A program made the translations under genes and the position numbers. A stretch of DNA of 13,162 nt, taken from positions 6,130-19,291 of the forward strand of contig JAPLPA010000253.1 in NCBI GenBank assembly GCA_026400415.1. Direction: 5' to 3'. The stretch comes from Afipia sp. (lineage in GTDB: Bacteria; Pseudomonadota; Alphaproteobacteria; Rhizobiales; Xanthobacteraceae). Below the pieces are notes generated by a model. The model made no database searches. It was not told where the DNA came from and saw nothing but the letters and a program-made list of their open reading frames with translations. Below are positions 7,506-13,162 of the stretch, piece by piece (positions within the stretch are counted from its first letter, which is position 1; every line of letters begins with the position of its first letter).

Positions 7506-8633
7506 TTAGCGCGCCGGGATGAATGTCGGGCCGACCGAGCGGATCGGTTTTTCGCCAGAAGTGGGCGTTGCCGCAGTCGTGTCTGCGGGCGCAGCGGTTG
7601 GCGTCGAGGGAGCCGTTGCGGCAACCGGTTTTTTCGCCGCCCCCGGAGCTTTCGGCGGCTGCGCCATCTTCTTCGAGCTCTCGTCGGTCACGATGATGTC
7701 GCCCTGCGAGATTGCATCGCGCTGGTCGATATTCTTCAACGCATCCGACCACGTCTGTCCCGCCGCGCGGCAACTGCATGACTTGTCGAAGGCCTGCCGG
7801 TATTTGAAGGCGTTGGGAGATTGCGTGTAGGGCTGGCCGCTGATCGAGACCGCTGAATTCATGTCTTCGCCAGGATTGCGATACGTATAGAGCGTCGTCT
7901 CGGCCGCCGGACACAGCGCCTTGCAGGTGCGCTCGTCGTCGCCAAAACGACTCGGAACGGTTGCGAAGGACACCGGAAAATAGAACCCGTCGCATTGCCG
8001 CGCGCAGACGGTGCGGAACGTGTTGCCTGCAGCGCCATAATCTCCGCCCGGATTGGTCGCGCCGCCGAATAGATTTTGCAGAAAGTTTCCGGCGGAGTCG
8101 CGTGCCGCATTGGCGTATTGCGGCCCGCAATTGTTCTGAGCGAGCGCCAGCATCACCGAACGGCGTTGACCGTCGCGGTCCGACCCGCCGACATTGCCGC
8201 CGCGCAGCGTCCCTAAACTGCTGTTGATCTGGTCGAGGTTCTGCCGCATCTGCTGAATGCGCGTATTGATGGGGCCGCATTTTTCGGAATTGCCGCCGCC
8301 GAACAGCGAGAAGAATCCCGAACTGTCGCAGCCCTGGGTCTTGGCCTGCTGCTGTACCCGATCCAGTTCGGACTGCTGGCGGGTTTGCGCGTCCTCGTAA
8401 CGGCGGATCTGGTCGGCCTTGCCGCTGTCGCCGCCGGCCGCACCGGAATCGATCGAGGCAAGCTGACCAACGAGCCGCTGGCAGATCGGGCTGCTTGCGC
8501 CGGACTGTTGTGAAAAAGGCGGCGAGCCCTGCGCGACCGCGCATTCAATCGACGCCGCACTCAGAAGTGCGGCGCTGACAAATATCCAACGTCGGTGAAG
8601 GTAATTCGGCAAACTTTCACAACCCGGCAACAC
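7506..8633 (-). CDS. Secreted cysteine-rich DUF2865 protein
   Basis: Up to 375 residues, unknown function. The N-terminus has a basic H-R-R-W followed by a hydrophobic stretch ending A-V-A-Q, a likely signal peptide, so it is probably periplasmic or envelope-associated. Residues about 45-165 are Gln-rich helix with Cys in paired positions. Residues about 170-325 match DUF2865: T-V-C-A-R-Q-C-D-G-F-Y-F-P-V-S-F, T-C-K-A-L-C-P-A-A-E, Y-R-N-P-G-E-D-M, and C-S-C-R-A. The last 50 residues are Ala/Pro/Lys-rich low complexity. The GTG at 8633 is the longest start, but a TTG at 8612 with GAAAG upstream would place the signal peptide better and clear the hairpin at 8636-8651. No catalytic motif is evident; the many cysteines suggest disulfides. 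Confidence 0.85.
   Translation of the reverse strand: MLPGCESLPNYLHRRWIFVSAALLSAASIECAVAQGSPPFSQQSGASSPICQRLVGQLASIDSGAAGGDSGKADQIRRYEDAQTRQQSELDRVQQQAKTQGCDSSGFFSLFGGGNSEKCGPINTRIQQMRQNLDQINSSLGTLRGGNVGGSDRDGQRRSVMLALAQNNCGPQYANAARDSAGNFLQNLFGGATNPGGDYGAAGNTFRTVCARQCDGFYFPVSFATVPSRFGDDERTCKALCPAAETTLYTYRNPGEDMNSAVSISGQPYTQSPNAFKYRQAFDKSCSCRAAGQTWSDALKNIDQRDAISQGDIIVTDESSKKMAQPPKAPGAAKKPVAATAPSTPTAAPADTTAATPTSGEKPIRSVGPTFIPAR
7613..7634 (+). terminator. Possible intrinsic terminator for nadE
   Basis: On the plus strand CCGTTG, a CGG loop and CAACCGG (one bulged C) can form a short stem followed directly by six T. It lies 115 bp past the nadE stop, inside the opposing DUF2865 gene. The stem is short and the same bases encode a low-complexity Lys-Lys-Pro-Val-Ala-Ala tract, so this may be coincidence. 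Confidence 0.3.
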
Positions 8634-8635
8634 GA

Positions 8636-8651
8636 CCGTGAGCGGTCACGG
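8636..8651. promoter_or_regulatory. Inverted repeat in the leader of the DUF2865 gene
   Basis: CCGTGAGCGGTCACGG is a perfect 6-bp stem with a 4-base loop, 2 bases upstream of the longest DUF2865 start (GTG 8633, minus strand). It could be an operator or an RNA hairpin that hides that start, which would favour the TTG at 8612. No consensus is recognised. Confidence 0.3.
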
Positions 8652-8736
8652 ATGCTTCACTTAACTGCTTCCGGGGGCGAGGTCACGCCCAAACCGGGGC
8701 GGGGATATGGCGGTGGAACCGTGAAAGTTGGCGCTA

Positions 8737-9042
8737 TCAGCGTTGGCAGGTGATTGCGACATATTCGCCGCAGTTGCTGCCGTTGCAGGTGGCGGCCCCG
8801 GATTTTGGTACCGCGCCTGTGACTTCGTCGGGGTCCACCCTGCGAAACGCGGTGGCTTGGGCGAATTCACGCGACTGGCAATAAGCCCGCGCTGCGGAGG
8901 CTCCGCATTTGTCGCCGCCCGCAAGGCATTTATCGACGCCGTATCCGTCCGACTGATTGGCGATGATGAAGACGCGGCTGTCGGCCAAAGCGGGGGCCGC
9001 ACAGAGCATCGCGCAGACGGAAAGTGCGGACAGAATTCGCAT
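8737..9042 (-). CDS. Small secreted six-cysteine protein
   Basis: A 101-residue protein that I recognise only as a conserved hypothetical of bradyrhizobia. Residues 1-20 are a clear signal peptide ending A-L-A, with cleavage before D-S-R-V-F-I-I-A-N. The mature part has six cysteines (K-C, K-C, Y-C, T-C, N-C and the final T-C-Q-R), consistent with three disulfides in the periplasm or outside. A conserved-looking core is R-R-V-D-P-D-E-V-T-G-A-V-P-K-S. The ATG at 9042 has GGGG a few bases upstream. It is transcribed in the same direction as the DUF2865 gene 104 bp downstream, and divergently from cysS across 251 bp. Function unknown. Confidence 0.8.
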   Translation of the reverse strand: MRILSALSVCAMLCAAPALADSRVFIIANQSDGYGVDKCLAGGDKCGASAARAYCQSREFAQATAFRRVDPDEVTGAVPKSGAATCNGSNCGEYVAITCQR

Positions 9043-9293
9043 GGTGCCCCGGCATGATGTGGACGATGCACCTTCGATACGCCTGAACCGTTAAAAATGA
9101 TTAACCAGCGGCGACCTTGCGGCCTTGACGGCTCGCCCGTGGCGGGATCATTGTGCCGCCGATGAACGGTTCTCTCGCCATTTTCGGCATTTGCCGCGAG
9201 ATTATTAGCTAGCTGATTCGCTGGCTGGAGCCGTCTTTTCTCAACCGAGATCATGGGACGACCCGGCCGCAAGGCTTTAAGGGTGCGACGTCT

Positions 9294-10535
9294 ATGGAGC
9301 TGAAGCTCTACGATACGCTGACGAAAGAGAAGCGCGTTTTCGCGCCGCTCGAAAAGAATAACGTGCGCATGTATGTGTGCGGGCCGACGGTCTATGACTT
9401 CGCGCATATTGGCAACGCGCGCCCCGTCATCGTGTTCGATGTGCTGTTTCGGCTGCTGCGGCATCTCTATGGCGAGAGCCACGTCACTTACGTGCGCAAC
9501 ATCACCGACGTCGATGACAAGATCAACGACCGCGCGGCGCGCGATTTCCCCGGCATGGCGTTGAACGACGCCATTCGGAAGGTCACTGAAAAAACCGCGA
9601 ACCAGTTTCACGCCGATGTCGCCGCACTCGGATGTCTTGCTCCGACGCATGAGCCGCGCGCGACAGATTTCGTATTGCCGCGTGCCGACGGCAAGGCCGA
9701 CATGACGACGCTCATCAAGCAATTGATCGCGCGCGGGCATGCGTATGAAGCCGGCGGCGAAGTTTTGTTCGACACCTCGTCGATGAAAGATTACGGCGCG
9801 CTGTCGGGCCGCAAGCTGGAAGATCAACGCGCCGGTGCGCGCGTCGCGGTGGACGCCCACAAGAAAAATCCCGCCGACTTCGTGTTGTGGAAGCAATCCT
9901 CACCTGACGAGCCCGGCTGGGAGTCGCCGTGGGGCAGGGGCCGTCCCGGCTGGCACATCGAATGTTCGGCGATGAGCGCGGCATATCTGGGCGACGTGTT
10001 CGACATTCACGGCGGGGGACTTGATCTGGTTTTTCCGCATCATGAAAACGAACTCGCGCAGTCGCGATGCGCACACGGCACGCCGACGATGGCGAACTAC
10101 TGGATGCACAACGGCTTTCTTCAAGTCGAAGGCGAGAAGATGTCGAAGTCGCTCGGCAATTTCGTCACGATCAACGAGGCGTTGAAAGATTGGCCGGGCG
10201 AAGTGCTGCGGTTCAATATGCTGAAGACACATTACCGGCAGCCGATTGATTGGACATTGAAGAGCCTTGAGGAGAGCGAAAGAACGCTTGACGAGTGGTA
10301 TGCGCTTTCCGAAGTAGGAAGCGCGAGAACGAGTGAGGCAACTTGGCCTCGAGCAGTTCTCGAAGCTTTAAGCGATGACCTGAATACTCCAAAGGCAATC
10401 GCTGAGTTGCACCAACTCAGAAATCGGGCTGTGCATGGTGACGGGTTTGAAGCCCGAAGAATGGCGAAATCGAAAGCAAGAAAATTCAGGCGTCGATCAA
10501 TCCGCAGTGGATGCTCTGCTTGGACGGCGCCGTGA
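9294..10535 (+). pseudogene. cysS: Cysteinyl-tRNA synthetase, main part of frameshifted gene
   Basis: Class I synthetase that charges tRNA(Cys). Catalytic parts are intact: zinc ligands C29, C224, H249 and E253 (E. coli C28, C209, H234, E238), the H-I-G-N signature at 38-41, and K-M-S-K-S at 282-286. The extra loop near 114-135 (C-L-A-P-T-H-E-P-R-A-T-D) is usual in this group. The native frame holds to about residue 383 (V-H-G-D-G, 10431-10445). After that the frame reads a basic, non-homologous tail to a stop at 10535, while the true C-terminus continues one frame over. About 15-25 residues expected at the join also seem absent. As written the product lacks the normal anticodon-binding end. 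CysS is essential, so a sequence error or a second copy must be considered. Confidence 0.9.
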
Positions 10536-10665
10536 AGCCCGCGCGCGCAAAGATTTTGCTGAGTCCGACCGTATCCGCGACGAACTCGCCGCGATGGGTG
10601 TTGCCATCAAAGACAGCAAGGACGCTGACGGCAAACCCGTGACCACGTGGGAGATCGCGCGATGA
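10435..10665 (+). pseudogene. cysS: Cysteinyl-tRNA synthetase, C-terminal fragment in shifted frame
   Basis: The conserved C-terminus of CysS lies in the frame shifted relative to the main part. From about 10447 it reads L-K-P-E-E-W, then S-G-V-D-Q-S-A-V-D-A-L-L, the typical R-K-D-F-A-E-S-D-R-I-R-D-E-L-A-A-M-G-V signature, and T-T-W-E-I-A-R at the end. The ATG at 10435 belongs to the overlap and is probably not a real start. The stop codon overlaps the ATG of the next small gene (ATGA at 10662-10665), the usual arrangement for an intact operon. This argues that the gene was recently whole or is whole in the real genome. Confidence 0.87.
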
Positions 10666-10775
10666 AGAAACCCGACACGCCGTTTCCGAAACACGCCGTG
10701 TACTACATCGCCATCAAGTGGCTGCTCATCATCGCCGCCATCGCGCTGGCGCTGAAGCTCATCGGCAAGTGGTGA
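10662..10775 (+). CDS. 37-residue single-span membrane protein
   Basis: A small open frame overlapping the cysS stop by ATGA and ending TGA at 10773-10775. The product starts M-K-K-P-D-T-P-F-P-K-H-A-V-Y-Y, followed by one hydrophobic helix (about residues 15-33: I-A-I-K-W-L-L-I-I-A-A-I-A-L-A-L-K-L) and a short G-K-W tail. Lys residues flank and interrupt the helix, so the inner membrane is the likely location. Start/stop overlap with cysS and a 9-bp gap to the GNAT gene place it in an operon. Support is the overlap geometry and the clean amphiphilic design; conservation was not tested and no function is known. Confidence 0.65.
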   Translation: MKKPDTPFPKHAVYYIAIKWLLIIAAIALALKLIGKW

Positions 10776-10784
10776 TATAACGCG

Positions 10785-11297
10785 ATGGGACAGGCGTTAC
10801 CCAAGGTTGGATTGCGGCCGTATCTTCCGGCGGACACGTCGGTGCTGGCCTCGATCTTCGTCGCCGCCATCGATGTGCTGACCGAGGACGATTATTCGCA
10901 AGCGCAGCGCGAAGCATGGGCCAGCGCCGCCGAGGATGAAGACAAATTCGGCAAGCGCCTCTCGTCGCAATTAACGCTGGTCGCGACGATTGCGAGTTCG
11001 CCGGTCGGTTTCGTGTCGCTCAAAGGCGCGGATGAAATCGATCTGCTCTATGTGCATCCGTCATCGGTGCGGCAGGGTGTGGCGACGTCACTGTGCGATG
11101 CCATCGAAAAGCTCGCAGCGGCGCGTGGCGCAAAAGCACTCACCGCCGAGGTCAGCGACACAGCGGAACGTTTTTTCGCCAAGCGCGGCTATGAAGGCCA
11201 GAGCCGCAACACGATTTCGGTCGGGGACGAATGGCTCGCCAACACGACGATGAAAAAGACATTTATAGCCGAAGTTACACCGGTGAGACCCTCATGA
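10785..11297 (+). CDS. GNAT family N-acetyltransferase
   Basis: A 170-residue acetyl-CoA-dependent acyltransferase of the GNAT fold, substrate unknown. Visible parts: an N-terminal R-P-Y-L-P-A-D strand/helix typical of the fold, a central strand with S-P-V-G-F-V-S-L, then D-L-L-Y-V-H-P-S-S-V-R-Q-G-V-A-T at about 86-101, which holds the acetyl-CoA pyrophosphate loop (R/Q-x-x-G-x-G/A; here R96-Q-G-V-A100). The end has the F-F-A-K-R-G-Y-E motif of the last strands. Its stop codon overlaps the cimA start (ATGA at 11294-11297), indicating coupled translation. Small-molecule or protein N-terminal acetylation are both possible. The start at 10785 has a weak ribosome-binding site. Confidence 0.88.
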   Translation: MGQALPKVGLRPYLPADTSVLASIFVAAIDVLTEDDYSQAQREAWASAAEDEDKFGKRLSSQLTLVATIASSPVGFVSLKGADEIDLLYVHPSSVRQGVATSLCDAIEKLAAARGAKALTAEVSDTAERFFAKRGYEGQSRNTISVGDEWLANTTMKKTFIAEVTPVRPS

Positions 11298-11971
11298 GTA
11301 AAGAGCGCCTTTATCTGTTCGACACGACATTGCGCGACGGCGCGCAAACCAACGGCGTCGATTTCACGCTGCACGACAAGCAGATCATTGCATCGATGCT
11401 GGACGATCTCGGCATCGATTACGTAGAGGGCGGCTATCCGGGTGCCAATCCGTCCGACACGCAATTCTTTGCGACCAAGCCGAAGTTCGATCATGCGAAG
11501 TTCACCGCATTCGGCATGACGCGCCGTCCGGGGCGCTCGGTCTCGAACGATCCGGGACTTGCCGATTTACTCGCCGCGAAAGCCGACGCGATCTGTTTCG
11601 TCGCCAAGTCGTCCGAATACCAGGTGCGCGTGGCGTTGGAGACGACGAACGAGGAAAACCTCGCCTCGATCCGCGACAGTGTCAGTGCGGCGAAAAAAGC
11701 GGGCCGTGAAGTGATGCTCGACTGCGAGCATTTCTTCGACGGCTATAAAGAGAATCCGAAATTTGCGCTGGAATGCGCGAAAGCGGCGTATGAGTCCGGC
11801 GCGCGCTGGGTCGTGCTGTGCGATACCAATGGCGCACCGAGGTTGCGAAACACATTCCCGGCGATCATCTCGGCATCCACACCCATAACGATACCGAACA
11901 GGCGGTGGCGAATTCGCTTGCCGCCGTGCGCGCGGGCGCGCGGCAGATTCAGGGCACGCTCAACGGATTAG
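11294..11971 (+). pseudogene. cimA: Citramalate synthase, N-terminal part of frameshifted gene
   Basis: CimA condenses pyruvate and acetyl-CoA to (R)-citramalate, the threonine-independent entry to isoleucine synthesis. The TIM-barrel start is clear: F-D-T-T-L-R-D-G-A-Q at residues 9-18 with R14-D15 as catalytic Arg and metal-binding Asp, and the T-N-G-V-D-F stretch typical of this subgroup rather than LeuA. V-E-G-G-Y-P-G-A-N-P-S and L-D-C-E-H-F-F-D-G-Y follow. Native frame lasts to V-L-C-D-T-N-G (11833). About 12 residues (family pattern G-T-x-P-x-E-V) are then missing and the frame is lost, leaving a spurious Arg-rich tail to 11971. The start overlaps the GNAT stop (ATGA) with GGTGAG ahead of it. 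Homocitrate or isopropylmalate synthase is less likely. Confidence 0.88.
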
Positions 11972-12861
11972 GCGAACGCTGCGGCAACGCCAATCTGTGT
12001 TCGCTCATCCCGACGCTGAAACTCAAGAAGGAATTTGCGGACAAATTCGATATCGGTGTGTCGCAGGAAAAGCTCGCAACGCTGGTTCATGCCTCGCGCG
12101 CGCTCGATGACATCCTGAACCGCGCGCCGGATCGCCATGCGCCCTATGTCGGCGAAAGCGCGTTCGTCACCAAGACCGGCATTCATGCGTCCGCCGTAAT
12201 GAAAGACCCGCATACGTATGAGCACGTCGCGCCTGAAGCGGTCGGCAATCATCGCAAGGTTCTGGTGTCCGATCAGGCGGGCCGCTCGAATGTCATCGCC
12301 GAACTGGAACGTGCGAAAATTCCGTTCGACAGGAACGATCCGAAACTCGCTCGTCTCGTCGAAGAAATGAAAGAGAAAGAGGCGGCGGGTTACGCCTACG
12401 AGTCGGCGAATGCGTCGTTCGATCTTCTGGCGCGCCGCGTGCTCGGTAAGGTGCCGGATTATTTTCGCGTGGTGCAATTCGACGTCAATGTCGAGCAGCG
12501 CACCAATGCCGTCGGCAAGCGCGTCAGCGTGGCGATGGCAGTGGTGAAGGTCGATGTCGCGGGTGAAGTTCTGATTTCGGCGGCCGACGGCAACGGCCCC
12601 GTGAACGCGCTCGACGTGGCGCTGCGCAAGGACCTCGGCAAGTACCAGAAATATATCGATGGCCTGAAGCTCGTTGACTACCGCGTGCGAATTCTCAACG
12701 GCGGTACCGAGGCCGTGACGCGAGTTCTGATCGAGAGCGAAGACGAAGAAGGGGAGCGCTGGACGACAGTCGGCGTGTCTCCCAATATCATCGACGCCTC
12801 GTTTGAGGCGCTGATGGATTCCGTGGTGTATAAGCTCGTGAAGTCGAACGCTGGCGCGTGA
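11818..12861 (+). pseudogene. cimA: Citramalate synthase, C-terminal part in shifted frame
   Basis: The second half of CimA, in a different frame from the first. True homology starts at about 11839 with E-V-A-K-H-I-P-G-D-H-L-G-I-H-T-H-N-D, whose H-x-H pair binds the divalent metal; the ATG at 11818 is out of the native context and probably not used. Then come N-G-L-G-E-R-C-G-N-A-N-L (substrate/acetyl-CoA region), a helical linker with K-T-G-I-H-A-S-A-V, and the C-terminal LeuA-type regulatory dimer domain (about 12460-12855) with R-I-L-N-G-G-T-E-A-V-T-R-V-L-I-E-S, usually the isoleucine feedback site. A one-frame offset means the missing piece is 34 or 37 bases if it is a simple deletion. Confidence 0.88.
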
Positions 12862-12905
12862 TCCTGAAAAGTGGAAGCCGGTTTTCGGATCGGATCACGC
12901 GCAAG
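12860..12905. repeat. Rhizobiales-type intergenic palindromic repeat
   Basis: GATCCTGAAAAGTGG, then AAGCCGGTTTTCGG and GATCACGCGCAAG, follow the pattern of a short dispersed element common in Rhizobiales genomes, roughly GATC-xx-GAAAA-GTGGAAxCCGG-TTTTC-GGATC-xx-ATGCGCAA. The GAAAA and TTTTC arms can pair into a hairpin. It begins inside the cimA TGA stop codon, so it could also act as a weak transcription stop or mRNA-end structure. Recognition is from memory of the element, not from a search. Confidence 0.6.
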
Positions 12906-12920
12906 GAATAGGTGGAGTCG

Positions 12921-13162
12921 ATGATCGATCACATCTCTGTCGGCGTCTCCGATCTTGAACGTTCCGCGAAATTCTACGAGGCGGCGTTTGCGCCGCTCGG
13001 CCTGACAAAACTGATCGTGCGGCCTGCGAATATCGGTTTCGGAAAAACCTATCCGGAATTCTGGATCAATCTGCGCGCCGGTATGAAACCTGTGTCGCCG
13101 GAAACAGGCATTCATATTTGTCTGCGGGCCAAAACCACAGCTGAGATCGGGGCGTTCTATGA
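12921..13162 (+). CDS. VOC (glyoxalase/bleomycin-resistance fold) protein, 3' end cut by window edge
   Basis: The first 80 codons are visible, open to the window edge. I-D-H-I-S-V-G-V-S-D-L-E-R-S-A-K-F-Y-E at residues 2-20 is the typical opening of a VOC metalloenzyme module, with H4 in the usual first metal-ligand position. F-W-I-N-L and I-H-I-C-L-R-A follow; H63 lies where the VOC half-module often places a second ligand or substrate contact. GGTGGAG just upstream of the ATG supports the start. The substrate cannot be told; glyoxalase I, dioxygenases and antibiotic-binding proteins share this fold. It is separated from cimA by the palindromic repeat. Confidence 0.8.
   Translation, partial: MIDHISVGVSDLERSAKFYEAAFAPLGLTKLIVRPANIGFGKTYPEFWINLRAGMKPVSPETGIHICLRAKTTAEIGAFY

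Noticed and set aside
9162..9212. Short frame MNGSLAIFGICREIIS upstream of cysS, containing one Cys codon, considered as a leader peptide
   Set aside because: It has only one Cys codon, no ribosome-binding site, and no terminator/antiterminator pair before cysS. It is probably chance.
9043..9293. Possible tRNA or small RNA in the 251-bp divergent region before cysS
   Set aside because: There is no cloverleaf, no T-loop GGTTCGA and no clear terminator. It only holds AT-rich patches such as TTAAAAATGATTAACC, which may be promoter DNA.
8661..9896. Long minus-strand open frame spanning the six-cysteine gene, the intergenic region and the cysS start
   Set aside because: It overlaps two well-supported genes in other frames and has a biased, low-similarity composition; it is a shadow frame.
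10425..10465. Programmed ribosomal frameshifting in cysS
   Set aside because: There is no slippery heptamer with a downstream structure, and conserved residues are missing at the join, which frameshifting cannot restore.
11831..11840. Programmed frameshifting in cimA
   Set aside because: About 12 conserved residues are absent from every frame at the junction, so a change of frame alone would not give a normal protein.

Overview
The window looks like chromosomal DNA of an alphaproteobacterium, most likely of the Bradyrhizobium/Rhodopseudomonas/Afipia group (Nitrobacteraceae). The reasons are a GC content of roughly 60 % (estimated by eye), a DUF2865 protein, a class II (plant/actinobacterial-type) DAHP synthase, a CysS with the extra loop typical of that group, and an intergenic repeat of a kind widespread in Rhizobiales at 12860-12905. 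No database search was possible, so the taxon is inferred from family knowledge.

Layout. (1) Minus strand, 1-1041: a PEGA-like lipoprotein cut off by the left edge, preceded by gph (phosphoglycolate phosphatase). (2) Plus strand, 1207-7499: rpiA, a secreted DUF2059 protein and gor (glutathione reductase) closely packed; then a class II DAHP synthase gene interrupted by three in-frame stops, dgkA (diacylglycerol kinase), and glutamine-dependent NAD+ synthetase nadE. (3) Minus strand, 7506-9042: a cysteine-rich DUF2865 protein and a small six-cysteine secreted protein. (4) Plus strand, 9294 to the end: cysS (broken near its 3' end), a 37-residue single-span membrane protein, a GNAT acetyltransferase and cimA (citramalate synthase, broken in the middle), joined by short gaps or 4-bp ATGA overlaps; then the intergenic repeat and the start of a VOC/glyoxalase-fold gene.

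Most genes are ordinary central metabolism: pentose phosphate and photorespiratory sugar phosphates, thiol redox, aromatic and isoleucine biosynthesis, NAD, cysteinyl-tRNA and membrane lipid recycling. I see no mobile element, CRISPR array, defence cassette or rRNA/tRNA gene.

The one strong anomaly is a recurring lesion. Three metabolic genes (class II DAHP synthase, cysS, cimA) each lack a short conserved block inside an otherwise well-preserved protein. In DAHP synthase about 34 expected residues are replaced by 54 bases of unrelated, AT-richer sequence with three TAA codons, yet the two halves stay in the same frame. In cysS and cimA a short block is gone and the frame shifts. cysS is normally essential and single copy, so the simplest reading is an assembly or consensus fault. 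If raw reads confirm the sequence, it would be a striking case of clustered small deletions/replacements in housekeeping genes.
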